A stretch of 64,000 nt of DNA from BJGV01 sp965205785 (GCA_965205785.1 OZ242188.1:806001-870000), one strand, 5' to 3'; positions 18,477 through 26,616 are shown, counted from the first letter of the stretch. Translations and numbers: made by a program. Notes: a model not told the origin generated them from the sequence alone.

Positions 18477-18683
18477 GTTTTTCTGATATCTCCACCTTGC
18501 GATTAATGATTATTTGTCGAAAATTTTTACGCTCTGATGTTAATCCCGCTTGAGTGAATGGTGTGTTTCCGCTAAAAAATTCCGTAACGTTTTATTTTAT
18601 ATAGAATCACAGTGTGAGTGCCTGATTGTGGCACGAAAACTGTTTACGGCTAACATAAAACCAAAATAATATCAGGGGACTTG

Positions 18684-18953
18684 ATGAGGGATACGAAAGA
18701 ATTATTGCGTCGTATAATTACCAATGAAACTCAATATATTGAATCAATGACAATTTCGCTTAAAGAGGACGAGCGAACTATTTTACGTCTGCAAAATAAG
18801 GCAATTTGTCTCCAAAAAGAAATTAAAGAGCGTAAACAATTAGTTAAAGAATATAGAAACTATTTGAGGCAAGGAGCAGAAAAGCCTAGTACAAATATAC
18901 GGCTAGTTCCCTCTATGGAGCAACAATTAGATACAAATTCATCTGCTAGTTAG
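18684..18953 (+). CDS. Small coiled-coil protein, unknown function
   Basis: The 89-residue product starts at ATG 18684, with AGGGGAC about 6 bases upstream. Residues 5-60 are rich in Glu, Lys, Leu and Ile in a heptad-like pattern, so a coiled coil is likely. There are no cysteines in a metal pattern, no signal peptide and no membrane segment. I do not recognise the family. It stands alone between the cytochrome and a lipoprotein gene. Confidence 0.55.
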   Translation: MRDTKELLRRIITNETQYIESMTISLKEDERTILRLQNKAICLQKEIKERKQLVKEYRNYLRQGAEKPSTNIRLVPSMEQQLDTNSSAS

Positions 18954-19153
18954 TTGGTAAAATTCCTTTCTATATCTACTGATTAAGTAGTCTCTGTTTT
19001 CAGCAGAAACTTACTTATCGACCTGCTTCACTGTCAAACAGTAGTCAAACTGACACCTATGTACTAGAATTTACTTTATTGGTTTTACGAAACCATGTGA
19101 CTTCCCTTACTAAAACCGTACACTTTAAATTCTAGGAAAATAAGGATGCAGAA

Positions 19154-19477
19154 ATGAATAAGCATATTATATCGATTATGCTTGTAGTTGCTATGAGTGG
19201 CTGCACCATCTGGAAACATCAAACTAAGCTTACTGGTGAAGGGGAAGTAGATTTACTCAATTGCAAACAAGCAACTACTAAACTTGCCTGTAATCTCGAC
19301 CTTGAAAATGATTCTCCTTTTGTGAGAAAACAGGTTAGTAAATGTATGGCAGAAGAGCGTGGTTGGGTAAAGGTAAAGGAATATCATATTTATCCACCCC
19401 GAAACTATCTATTTGTTTCCTATTTGAATGAAAACGACGTGTGGAATCCAAACATTATCTCTTGTACGGAAAAATAG
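19154..19477 (+). CDS. Small lipoprotein, unknown function
   Basis: The 107-residue precursor has a short charged start, a hydrophobic stretch and a lipobox ending in Cys17 (MSGC). The mature part has four further cysteines, which could form two disulphides in the periplasm. AAGGATG upstream could serve as a ribosome site. No domain is recognised. It faces the divergent pyrophosphatase gene end to end, with a 56-base gap. A surface or periplasmic role is inferred from the lipobox only. Confidence 0.65.
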   Translation: MNKHIISIMLVVAMSGCTIWKHQTKLTGEGEVDLLNCKQATTKLACNLDLENDSPFVRKQVSKCMAEERGWVKVKEYHIYPPRNYLFVSYLNENDVWNPNIISCTEK

Positions 19478-19533
19478 ATTTGGATCAGAGTATTACAACA
19501 TTCAGAATTAATCTGCTCAGGATAATTTTAGCG

Positions 19534-20055
19534 TTAAAATTTTACAGATGGTGCTATCAAGGATCCGGCATGTAACGGAACTGCGCGAGCGATTGCTTGT
19601 GTAGCCTCACACCATCCTTCACAAGCGTTTCGTCCTGGACGCCTTCTCCAAATATTTAAAATTCCTTTACATTTTGCATATATTTGAAAAAATCGCAGGA
19701 CATTCTGACATTCAATCAAACTTGGACGATGATTACTGCAAATGAGTTTATCATCCATCATTCCGCGGTCAGTTAATGTCACTGCTCCCCATGCCTTAAC
19801 TTCTATACTGGTCCCAAGTGACAGTCTTGGGCCAAGAATCAGTGCATCCAAAAGATCTCCCTCCAGCCCTAAGAAATTTGGTACGGAACCATAGTTATAC
19901 GGGCATGGAAACGGCGAAATAAAATCGATATGGCCAGTAGATCCACGTTTGAGAAAACTACCTCGCGGAATTTCAATTCTGACCTCTACTTCAGGAGGCC
20001 TAGAAGATAATTCCAAAACTGAAGGTATCCTATAATTTAAATATTTCATACGCAT
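19534..20055 (-). CDS. Divergent inorganic pyrophosphatase-family protein
   Basis: The 173-residue protein aligns with family I soluble pyrophosphatases: EIPRGS (about 28-33), PCPYNYGSVP (50-59) and the acidic loop. In that loop it has E65-G-D67-L-L-D70 where the canonical enzyme has D-G-D-P-x-D, so the first metal-binding aspartate is glutamate and the proline is lost. D96, D101, D102 and K103 keep the second cluster. The lysine and arginine pattern that holds phosphate near the start is also altered. A standard pyrophosphatase gene lies 2 kb away, so this copy may have a different substrate or reduced activity. Met 20055 or 20049 could start it. Confidence 0.8.
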   Translation of the reverse strand: MRMKYLNYRIPSVLELSSRPPEVEVRIEIPRGSFLKRGSTGHIDFISPFPCPYNYGSVPNFLGLEGDLLDALILGPRLSLGTSIEVKAWGAVTLTDRGMMDDKLICSNHRPSLIECQNVLRFFQIYAKCKGILNIWRRRPGRNACEGWCEATQAIARAVPLHAGSLIAPSVKF

Positions 20056-20408
20056 AAATAAAGCATTTCTTTTATGAAGCTGCCCCCGAGGATATTTTTA
20101 TTTTCAGGAAAACTTACTTTTATTTAGTTTTTTTAGGCTGTGCAACTTATTCTTTGCTCTCTATAGCAGGCCTCACGCTATAGAAATACTGATCCGGTAC
20201 AAATTCCTAATATATACTATAACTATGCCATAACACTTCCATTATTTCATAAGTTCAGAGAAAAATGGATGATCTATTGGTTTTTAGCTTATCTACATAG
20301 TATGTACTCAAAGCTCAACAACACATGCTAAAATCTCCTCGCCTGATTCTTTAGTAAAATTAGTCTGTTCTCTTATAGACTAATCGATCAAAAAAGGAAA
20401 TTAACGCG
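20056..20408. other. Intergenic stretch with two short inverted repeats
   Basis: This 353-base gap separates the divergently transcribed pyrophosphatase-like gene and the HEPN-like gene, so it must hold promoters for both. Two perfect 8-base inverted repeats are visible: TCTATAGC (20160-20167) with GCTATAGA (20177-20184), and ATTAGTCT (20359-20366) with AGACTAAT (20377-20384). The second lies 25 bases before the HEPN-like start and could be an operator or leader hairpin. I see no coding potential. Confidence 0.4.
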
Positions 20409-20825
20409 GTGATTCGTAATAGTGTCACACTTGCTGAGATTCAAAGGGAGTGGTCCGGAGTAGGGGCTCTCAGAGAACAGATCCAGCGCAGTACATTTAT
20501 ATCAAATGGGTATACTGGTGGAATCCACCCGACTCCACTAGTAAATACTGCATACACCTTGCCTTATATTCACGCATTTTCAGTGTTAAATATGGTGCTA
20601 GAACAGCTTAAAAGTGAGGAGAATTTTGATTGTAATAGTCATATTCTTGCTGAATTACTCCAGTGTAGTGAAAAAGCGTTACCTTGGTGCGACTTTAAAT
20701 TAATCAGAGCAGGTGTAAAGCTTAGAAATAATGTAGTACACCGTGGATTACCGCTTGAACGGGCTGACTGCTGGAAATATATAGATGCTGTAAATACAGA
20801 GTTATCTGCATGGAAAATTTTATAA
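20409..20825 (+). CDS. HEPN-like small helical protein
   Basis: The 138-residue product starts at GTG 20409, with AGGAAA about 10 bases upstream. It is predicted all-helical by composition and ends with KLRNNVVHRG, where Arg106 and His111 make the R-x4-H pattern of HEPN domains. HEPN proteins often act as RNases in toxin-antitoxin or defence systems, or as binding modules. No nucleotidyltransferase (MNT) partner gene is adjacent; the next gene is a secreted protein. The assignment rests on one short motif and on size, so it is tentative. Confidence 0.45.
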   Translation: MIRNSVTLAEIQREWSGVGALREQIQRSTFISNGYTGGIHPTPLVNTAYTLPYIHAFSVLNMVLEQLKSEENFDCNSHILAELLQCSEKALPWCDFKLIRAGVKLRNNVVHRGLPLERADCWKYIDAVNTELSAWKIL

Positions 20826-20849
20826 AGTCACATCTACTTTGTAACAAAA

Positions 20850-21239
20850 ATGAACAAACTGTTACTAATTTTAATATTGACTCTCATAAGTACCAGCTCA
20901 GTAGCAGCATGGATTAAGGTTGGAAGTAATAAAACTGTTACCATCTACGCTCACCCTGAAACGATCCGAAAAACAACTCCTAATAAGGTAAAAATGTGGA
21001 GTTTATACGATTATAATACGGCCCAGGAGGCTGCCGGCCCCAGACCATATATGTCCGCAAAATTTCATGATGAATATGATTGTAAGAAAGAATATAGCAA
21101 AATACTATATTCCATTACCCACTCAGAAAATATGGGTGGCGGGAGATCGCTTTATAGCCGTGAATACGATATGGTCCCAACCCCGATCCCATCCAGACGC
21201 ATAATCCAAAAATTGTGGAAATACGCCTGTGGAAAATAA
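20850..21239 (+). CDS. Secreted adhesin-E-like small protein
   Basis: The 129-residue precursor has a clear Sec signal (MNKLLLILILTLISTSSVAA). The mature protein starts with WIKVGSNKTVTIYAHPETI and then has KVKMWSLYDY. This resembles the surface-adhesin protein E family of small periplasmic proteins: Trp near the mature start, a tyrosine/aspartate strand, then a V-x-x-W-x-L-x-D-Y block and two late cysteines. A paralogue with the same layout lies at 31397-31801. The gene starts 24 bases after the HEPN-like gene. Role unknown. Confidence 0.6.
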   Translation: MNKLLLILILTLISTSSVAAWIKVGSNKTVTIYAHPETIRKTTPNKVKMWSLYDYNTAQEAAGPRPYMSAKFHDEYDCKKEYSKILYSITHSENMGGGRSLYSREYDMVPTPIPSRRIIQKLWKYACGK

Positions 21240-21318
21240 TTAATTAGTAATAAAATTTAGACAGATCTAAACTTTTCTTTATCTATACGTGTCTGAGTTA
21301 AAAACAAGGAGTCTAAAT

Positions 21319-21579
21319 ATGACTTTAAAAAATAGCTTTGCTTTGTGTGGCACCTATTTTTTATTGATTTTTTCTCAGAACTCACTGGGGCAAGTAAGCT
21401 CACAGATGGACCGGCTGCAACAACAATACCAGCAGCAACATCAAATACGCCAGCAACAACGATACTACAATCAACTACAAAAGTATAATAAACAACAAGA
21501 TAGGATAAAACGAGAAAACCAACAAATGCGCAAACAGCTTCAACATAAAAAACTGACGCCACAACAACAAGATAAATAA
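21319..21579 (+). CDS. Secreted Gln-rich coiled-coil protein
   Basis: The 86-residue precursor begins at ATG 21319, with AAGGAG about 7 bases upstream. The first 26 residues look like a signal peptide (FALCGTYFLLIFSQNSLGQ). The mature part is about one third glutamine with many Arg and Tyr, arranged as a probable coiled coil. Low-complexity sequence prevents family assignment. It follows the adhesin-E-like gene on the same strand after 79 bases. A cell-envelope or periplasmic structural role is only a guess. Confidence 0.55.
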   Translation: MTLKNSFALCGTYFLLIFSQNSLGQVSSQMDRLQQQYQQQHQIRQQQRYYNQLQKYNKQQDRIKRENQQMRKQLQHKKLTPQQQDK

Positions 21580-21734
21580 CAGCGTACAATCTACAATAAC
21601 TTAAGTTTCCTTGCTAATTCAATGAATAACAGTATCCCTTATGAAGCAAAACGGGTGTCAATACTAGATTCTCGCAGCTCACATTCTTCCTACATTTAGT
21701 CATTACACCTATTCTCAGAAATACTGCTTATTTC

Positions 21735-21797
21735 ATAATTTTGCTAATAAACATCGAATTAAAAGTTTATCAAAGCTAATTAGCAAAATTATTTTTT
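21735..21797 (+). terminator. Long AT-rich hairpin with T-tract
   Basis: Fourteen-base arms ATAATTTTGCTAAT (21735-21748) and ATTAGCAAAATTAT (21779-21792) pair perfectly, a shorter inner stem ATAAAC/GTTTAT extends the hairpin, and a run of six Ts follows. It lies 156 bases after the Gln-rich gene and could end that transcript. The rest of the 496-base gap up to ppa shows no gene. Confidence 0.6.
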
Positions 21798-22075
21798 CCC
21801 ACAAAATATACTACTTTCCGATTTATTATAGTGTTATTTCCCACTTTATATTAATTAATCTCATTATTTTGTTAAAATACCTTTTATTAAAGGAAGAAGG
21901 CTATACTCATTGCTACAGCCCTATCAACAAGCGCTCAATTAAAGCTGTCACGTTATATGTATAATGGTGCTACAGGTTCAAAGCCGGATCTGTAATCATT
22001 ATTTTGATAATCACAAAATATTTATTTCTAAAAAAAGAGATACATTTCTTATACTGACTGCTATCAGGAAATGAT

Positions 22076-22612
22076 ATGGATATAAGTAAAATACCAATTG
22101 GTATGGCGCCCCCTTGGGACATTAATGTCATCATTGAGGTCCCACTTGGCAAGGAGCCGGTTAAATATGAAATGGATAAAGAATCAGGCGCACTTTTTGT
22201 GGACCGTATTATGCACACCTCTATGCGTTATCCTTGTAACTATGGCTTTATACCGCATACTCTTTCAGAGGATGGTGACCCAATTGATGTAATAGTAGCC
22301 AGTAACGTGGCATTCATTTCAGGTTCCATTGTTCGCTCACGTCCAATTGGCGTATTGAAAATGAAAGATGAAAAAGGTATCGATGAGAAAATCCTTGCTG
22401 TTCCCATAGATGCGCTGCACCCATACTATACCAGCATCAAGCAATATTCTGATTTACCAGAAATTCTCCTGGAACAAATTTCGCATTTCTTTACACATTA
22501 CAAAGATTTGGAAGCAGGCAAATGGGTAAAACTAGACGGGTGGGAAAATGCGGATGAAGCTATCAGGTTTATTGAAGAGTCTATCAACCGTGCAAACAAC
22601 ATTAAATTATGA
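22076..22612 (+). CDS. ppa: Inorganic pyrophosphatase, family I
   Basis: This cytoplasmic enzyme splits pyrophosphate and pulls biosynthetic reactions forward. The 178-residue length is normal. The signature is intact: KYEMDKESGALFVDR (about 30-44), YPCNYGFIP (52-60), and the metal loop EDGDPIDV with Asp66, Asp68 and Asp71. It retains DEKGIDEKILAVP with the second acidic cluster. AGGAAATG stands at the start codon region. The stop codon overlaps the start of the next gene (ATGA). This is the housekeeping copy, in contrast to the divergent paralogue at 19534-20055. Confidence 0.95.
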   Translation: MDISKIPIGMAPPWDINVIIEVPLGKEPVKYEMDKESGALFVDRIMHTSMRYPCNYGFIPHTLSEDGDPIDVIVASNVAFISGSIVRSRPIGVLKMKDEKGIDEKILAVPIDALHPYYTSIKQYSDLPEILLEQISHFFTHYKDLEAGKWVKLDGWENADEAIRFIEESINRANNIKL

Positions 22613-23079
22613 AGTCCAAAAGTAAAGATGAAATTCAAGAAAACTTAGCTAGTGTAGGAACCTTTCTAAGTATGCAATCTACACTATTGCCAGGAGAGGA
22701 CTCTTTATCTTGGGCTGCTGAGTGTATCCGCTCATATATTGAAGGCAAAGAGAAAAGCCTTGACCAAGCTTTTGGGCTTCGTAGCACCGAAATAGAAAAT
22801 CCAGAGCCGACTAAGCCATCACGCAAACATGATAATTGGATAGCGACTGCATTAAGATTAGTTATATCAAAAACACCGGATGGAAAAGAATGGCCTGACA
22901 CGAAAGATTTGGCAGATATAGGGCGTTTCTGTGGGTTAGGAGAAAGTATTAAAGATACAAATGATGAATCTATAGCTTCAGAATTAAAACACATACTTGC
23001 TCTATATGACTCAATGGCCATTGAACAGTTAAGTAAAAAAATAAAAATTACTGAGGTTTTGAACGAGGTAAAAGATTAA
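22609..23079 (+). CDS. Unknown protein translationally coupled to ppa
   Basis: The 156-residue protein starts at an ATG that overlaps the ppa stop codon by four bases (ATGA), so its translation is probably coupled to the pyrophosphatase. It is acidic and predicted mostly helical, with no signal peptide or membrane segment. No motif is recognised. The coupling suggests that it is made together with Ppa, but no function can be read. Confidence 0.6.
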   Translation: MKSKSKDEIQENLASVGTFLSMQSTLLPGEDSLSWAAECIRSYIEGKEKSLDQAFGLRSTEIENPEPTKPSRKHDNWIATALRLVISKTPDGKEWPDTKDLADIGRFCGLGESIKDTNDESIASELKHILALYDSMAIEQLSKKIKITEVLNEVKD

Positions 23080-23092
23080 TAAAAATATACAT

Positions 23093-23701
23093 TTATCCTC
23101 CCCGCAAACGCACATCTCTTGGGTTCTTGCGAGCAATCTGGAAAGTCTGAAGCCCAGCCCGAACTCTCATAACTAGATTAGAGAAATGCATTTTCTTCTC
23201 TGTATATAACATTCCAAGATTCAACATACCATATACGTAACCTTGTTCAATTGCCATTTTATATAACTTCTCAGCTTTACTAAGATCTTTCTCAACTCCT
23301 TCCCCATATTGATATATACGGCCAAGCATGAAACAAGAGATAGGATTCTGGTTATAGTCTTTAATCTGCTCATACACATTTTTAGCTTTACATACATCTT
23401 TCTGAATACCACCATTTCCATGATAAAAAAGTCTTGCCTGCGCCATATAGGCATCCAATAACCCAATTTTTGTTGCTGCCAGCTCATACTGTTCTAATGC
23501 AAGCGGAATGTCTTTGGGCAGGCCATTACTTCCATTTTCATACATGCATCCCAGATAGAAATTTGCCTCAACTAATCCGGACTCAGCCAATAGCTTGAAT
23601 TCATCAGCTAAAAGCTGAGAGTCATCCATGGCATCAAATGCATTTAGGGCTTTTACCATCCGTAAAGAACGGCTTTCAGGAAACTCAATTATATTATTCA
23701 T
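23093..23701 (-). CDS. Sel1-repeat (SLR) protein
   Basis: The 202-residue protein has about three Sel1-like repeats, with the YLGCMYENGSNGLPKD, ARLFYHGNGGIQKD and LGRIYQYGEGVEKD pattern spaced about 36 residues apart. Sel1 repeats form a helical solenoid that binds other proteins. There is no signal peptide, so a cytoplasmic adaptor is likely. The last 35 residues are basic and do not fit the repeat. The ATG at 23701 is preceded on its strand by CCGTTAG (around 23709-23714), similar to the end of the boundary element described for this region. Confidence 0.8.
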   Translation of the reverse strand: MNNIIEFPESRSLRMVKALNAFDAMDDSQLLADEFKLLAESGLVEANFYLGCMYENGSNGLPKDIPLALEQYELAATKIGLLDAYMAQARLFYHGNGGIQKDVCKAKNVYEQIKDYNQNPISCFMLGRIYQYGEGVEKDLSKAEKLYKMAIEQGYVYGMLNLGMLYTEKKMHFSNLVMRVRAGLQTFQIARKNPRDVRLRGG

Positions 23702-23840
23702 TATTTTCTAACGGATAATCAGAAGAAAAAATTTGGTAAAAGAAAAATATTTAAATACTAATTTTGCATCAGAGCAGAATATTCGAATCCAACCCCTCTG
23801 GCATTACGATAGGCTTATTAATACCTAAACTAGGTTAGTC

Positions 23841-24083
23841 TTACTTATATAGCTTATCTAATAACTCTTTCAGTTTTATTCCTTCCACTGTCGGACTGTT
23901 GTAGTCATCAAACCCATGAGTAGTTAAACGTGTTCCACATAAATTACTTAGTTCGTATGAAACTTCGTCAGGAATTGACCTCTTATTTTTTGTCACAAGC
24001 TTATTGAGTAATTCACGATGAGTTTCAGATAATGGAAGAACCGCTCGCATAAAAAAAATATCTGATAGATTAAGAGTAGTCAT
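23841..24083 (-). CDS. 80-residue protein of unknown family, paralogue 1
   Basis: The 80-residue protein has a recurring TLNLSDI-FM--VLPLSE-HRELL opening and an L-THGFDD--PT-EG-KL ending. A second copy at 28866-29108 differs at 27 of 80 positions, so the two are paralogues, about two thirds identical. Both start about 50-75 bases after a boundary element on their strand. No known family is recognised. Size and context recall cassette-borne small genes, but the role is open. Confidence 0.65.
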   Translation of the reverse strand: MTTLNLSDIFFMRAVLPLSETHRELLNKLVTKNKRSIPDEVSYELSNLCGTRLTTHGFDDYNSPTVEGIKLKELLDKLYK

Positions 24084-24130
24084 TACTTTTTTTGCAGGAG
24101 AACTCTCTGCATTTCTTGTTAATATATGAC

Positions 24131-24207
24131 TTATATAACGGATTTTTTAGGAAAATACTTAGGTTATGGGCTATCTATGAGGGTCTGCTCTGTGCAAAAT
24201 AACAGAC
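24131..24207 (-). repeat. Boundary element (attC-like) before paralogue 1
   Basis: Read on the minus strand it has a hairpin region GTCTGTTATTTTGCAC...GAGCAGAC (24207-24183), then ACCTAAGTATTTTCC and finally CCGTTATATAA (to 24131). It matches the other elements of this region in order and spacing. It lies 48 bases before the start of the 80-residue gene. Confidence 0.6.
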
Positions 24208-24257
24208 TTTTGTGAAACAAAATCTTAATTCCTTGAAGAAATTCTTTCTTAGACACT

Positions 24258-24533
24258 TTACATAGGTTTATCGTAATTACATTTAAAGTCGTACAATCTT
24301 TTTAATGTATCTTTATCAGAAGTTTTTTCGAGAGTAGCATCATCAATAAACCACTCATACCAATACTCAAGTTTATTGATGGGCAACTTCCCGGTTCTTG
24401 ATGCCAGTAATTTACATATTAATCTGGTGTCAATTGGTTCATCATCCACGAGAGACTTAACCATCCGACATTCTCCATCAAACATTAGCTCAATTATTAG
24501 CTCAAGATTTGATGCTTTTTGAATATTAGGCAT
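24258..24533 (-). CDS. Small acidic protein of unknown function
   Basis: The 91-residue product starts at ATG 24533. It is predicted helical, with no signal peptide or membrane segment. It has Trp-Tyr-Glu-Trp-Phe in the middle and one cysteine near the end, but no known motif. The gene lies upstream of the 80-residue paralogue on the same strand. The boundary element at 24131-24207 falls between them. It is a candidate cassette gene of unknown role. Confidence 0.5.
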   Translation of the reverse strand: MPNIQKASNLELIIELMFDGECRMVKSLVDDEPIDTRLICKLLASRTGKLPINKLEYWYEWFIDDATLEKTSDKDTLKRLYDFKCNYDKPM

Positions 24534-24559
24534 ATCCTATTGATTTAAATCAAAGTGTT

Positions 24560-24720
24560 ATGGATAAGCTTTAGGGCGAATCCCTCCAGTGAGCTGCCTA
24601 GATTAGGACAACCTAGTACTGGAGAGGTCACCGGTCTGCAGCACCAGGGAATCAAGCCTGGCGGCCTCCTTCTGATATAGGGAAGGTTCGGAAAAGGAGG
24701 ACTTGCCCCCTCCTTGGGGA
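24560..24720. repeat. Structured repeat R2, copy 1
   Basis: This stretch has several potential hairpins: CTCCAGT (about 24584) with ACTGGAG (about 24618), CCAGG with CCTGG, and AGGAGG with CCTCCT. A core near 24615-24690 (CTGGAGAGGT-ACCGGT-...-GCGGCCTC) recurs at about 30475-30540. It lies between two minus-strand genes. An unknown structured RNA or a decayed mobile element end are both possible. It does not read as a tRNA. Confidence 0.5.
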
Positions 24721-24737
24721 CATAGACTATAGATAAC

Positions 24738-24913
24738 TTACAATTCATTTAGTTCAAATGAGTCTTTTGCCAGCTTAAAGTTTTTATCTATTGCAGCTTT
24801 AGAAGCTACTTTTGCTAATCTAGATGTTTCACTATTTGCAGCCTTAGCACCTGGCGCATACAGAACGAATAAGAAGAAAAATGTAATATGAATACTGTAA
24901 CTGGGTACTTCAT
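24738..24913 (-). pseudogene. Small secreted protein, apparently frameshifted in a T-run
   Basis: From ATG 24913 the sequence reads MKYPVTVFILHF and then loses frame at a five-T run (24881-24877 on this strand). The neighbouring frame continues FLFVLYAPGAKAANSE, a good signal-peptide end, and runs 35 more residues to the stop at 24738. One more T would join the two into a typical secreted protein of about 59 residues. In-frame TTG starts upstream (to 24965) also exist, so the gene may be intact with a different start. A sequencing error is equally possible. Confidence 0.4.
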
Positions 24914-25033
24914 GTGCTTTTCTAGGCAATTTTTGATTTTGATCCGAATATCTATATAACGACAAGCCCTATAGAACCTAAAGCACTGATATTGAATTAG
25001 TTGCTGAAGAGGATACCAGGGCCCATACTGACA

Positions 25034-25078
25034 TAGCTTATTGTATGGTTAAATTAATGTATACATAACAATAAGCTA
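25034..25078. repeat. 11-bp inverted repeat
   Basis: TAGCTTATTGT (25034-25044) pairs perfectly with ACAATAAGCTA (25068-25078) across a 23-base loop. It lies in a gap between two minus-strand genes and has no T-run, so it is not a standard terminator. Confidence 0.55.
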
Positions 25079-25114
25079 CGAGGAGACCTTGAGAGTGGGC
25101 TAATTTTAGATTGG

Positions 25115-25555
25115 CTAGTAACCACCAAATGAGTAGTTTATGGCTGGAATCATATAGAAACTTTGTATTACAACTAAAAACCCGATCAAAATACCTAATG
25201 ATATGGATATATAACTTGTAAATATGGCTCGTTTTCCTTTGTATATGCGGGTTCGAAAAGGTAAGGGAGTATTAGGAGGAGGATAACACCCAAGTTTAAG
25301 AGCAAGATAACCTGCGCGAAGAAAGGACAGCGCCAAAAATAAGATACAGATTACGAAAGTCAGATAAGTACTGTTCATAATCAGTTTTAAGGAACTATGA
25401 AATTTCTTAAACTCTTCCACAGAAGAATTTAGATCTGGTGTTATTTGGGGTAATAAAAACTTTAAAAACACAGGAGACACTATACAGAGCAAAATAAAGA
25501 ATAGTGCTCCGATTTGTAGTTTCCGGTTTGGTTTAAGGTATAACTTTTCACTCAT
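25115..25555 (-). CDS. Small membrane protein with three predicted helices
   Basis: I place the start at ATG 25555, giving 146 residues; an upstream Met at 25648 would add a stretch that crosses the palindrome at 25584-25603. Three hydrophobic segments are visible: IGALFFILLCIVSPVFLKFLL, TYLTFVICILFLALSFL, and YISISLGILIGFLVVI. The loops are short and basic on the likely cytoplasmic side. No family is recognised. It belongs to the accessory zone of short genes. Confidence 0.55.
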   Translation of the reverse strand: MSEKLYLKPNRKLQIGALFFILLCIVSPVFLKFLLPQITPDLNSSVEEFKKFHSSLKLIMNSTYLTFVICILFLALSFLRAGYLALKLGCYPPPNTPLPFRTRIYKGKRAIFTSYISISLGILIGFLVVIQSFYMIPAINYSFGGY

Positions 25556-25583
25556 GCCCGATACCTTATTACACAGCTTGATT

Positions 25584-25603
25584 GCCGTTATAAGTATAAC
25601 GGC
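25584..25603. repeat. 20-bp palindrome GCCGTTAT-N4-ATAACGGC
   Basis: Eight-base arms GCCGTTAT and ATAACGGC flank AAGT. The position is 29 bases upstream of the minus-strand membrane-protein start. Each arm contains the CCGTTAT end found in the boundary elements, in both orientations, so it may be a related end or an operator. Confidence 0.5.
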
Positions 25604-25827
25604 GGGTTTGAAAGGAATGCTGAGATGGAACTTTACTAAACATACCAAATTAAAATATTTTAAGGGTTAAGAAATTATAATACTTATTCATAGCCAATAA
25701 AAAAGGTTATTTTGATGAATTTTCTATAGCTAATGTTGTCCTATTAATTGGTAGCAAACCACATCTATAAATTGTAGATGTATGCGCTGTTATGTTCCTG
25801 TTTCGCCTGGTAGGTTAGGAGGGAATA

Positions 25828-26010
25828 ATGCTAAACAGCAAATCTGTTTCAGAAGATAAACATGATCCTATAGGACCAGTCTGGGCTATTGTCAGTAAAT
25901 CAGTTGCAAATCTTAGAAGTATCTTAATAAAACAAAAAACTAAATATGGCATGCGGCCAAGATCGTATTTAGCAGATCGTTGTTGTAACTTATCTCACTG
26001 TACAAAGTAG
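25828..26010 (+). CDS. Short unknown protein with strong ribosome site
   Basis: The 60-residue reading frame starts at ATG 25828, with AGGAGGG 4-5 bases upstream, which is the main support for it being translated. The C-terminal half has three cysteines. No family is recognised. A GCGCTGTTATGT sequence at about 25784 resembles the end of the boundary element at 33212. It precedes the DUF1269 gene on the same strand by 96 bases. Confidence 0.4.
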   Translation: MLNSKSVSEDKHDPIGPVWAIVSKSVANLRSILIKQKTKYGMRPRSYLADRCCNLSHCTK

Positions 26011-26106
26011 CTTGGAGGATTGTCATGAAAGACAAGACTGTTATTAAATATAAATAAAGCAACAGGCGATACAGCATTTAATTGGTTAGCTATATGGGAG
26101 GTTATG

Positions 26107-26616
26107 ATGAGACGGATATATTTTTTGGTTCCCGATGTTGCCATTACTAAATTGGTTGTAGATGCACTACTATTGGCACGAATAGAAGAGCGGCATATTC
26201 ATGTGATAGCAAAGCATGGAACACCAATGAAAGATTTACCTGAGGCAAATCTCTTTCAGAAAAGTGATTTCATTCCTGCGGTTGAACGTGGATTGGCGAT
26301 TGGTGGATCAACAGGTATTCTTGCCGGGCTGGTTGCAATTACTCTTCCAGCTTCAGCAACGATGCTTGCAGGAGGAGTTTTACTGATGTCTACTCTTTCA
26401 GGCGCAGGAATTGGTGCATGGGCAGGGGGCATGATAGGTGTGAGTACTGATAATACTCGGATTAAACAGTTTGAAGAAGCGATTGAAGCGGGGCAGCTAC
26501 TGTTGCTAGTTGATGTACCGAAAAGTAGGGTTGACGAAATCGAAAAATGTGTAAAGCAACATTTACCCCAAATAGAAATAGAGGGTACAGAACCACATAT
26601 ACCGGCATTCCCCTAA
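26107..26616 (+). CDS. DUF1269-like protein with glycine-rich membrane hairpin
   Basis: The 169-residue protein has a soluble ferredoxin-like start (RRIYFLVPDVAITKLVVDALL). A Gly/Ala-rich hydrophobic hairpin follows (GLAIGGSTGILAGLVAI... and GAGIGAWAGGMIG, about 60-112), then a soluble tail. This layout fits DUF1269 membrane-associated proteins, whose function is unknown. Two ATGs occur (26104, 26107); the second has the better distance to GGGAGG. It converges on a universal stress gene with a 9-base gap, so a stress role is plausible but inferred. Confidence 0.7.
   Translation: MRRIYFLVPDVAITKLVVDALLLARIEERHIHVIAKHGTPMKDLPEANLFQKSDFIPAVERGLAIGGSTGILAGLVAITLPASATMLAGGVLLMSTLSGAGIGAWAGGMIGVSTDNTRIKQFEEAIEAGQLLLLVDVPKSRVDEIEKCVKQHLPQIEIEGTEPHIPAFP

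Noticed and set aside
22098..22130. Apparent partial copy of the tRNA-Arg 3' end (ATGGCGCCC...TTGGG)
   Set aside because: It lies inside the conserved ppa coding sequence and the similarity is short and broken; chance is likely.
24545..24748. A 67-codon minus-strand frame through repeat R2 copy 1
   Set aside because: It is Pro/Arg/Cys-rich, lacks a ribosome site and covers a structured, non-coding repeat; copy 2 of the repeat does not keep the frame.
24560..24750. Reading repeat R2 as an attC site
   Set aside because: The ends are GTT...AAC on either strand, opposite to the AAC...GTT order of attC sites, and the internal hairpins differ from the boundary elements.
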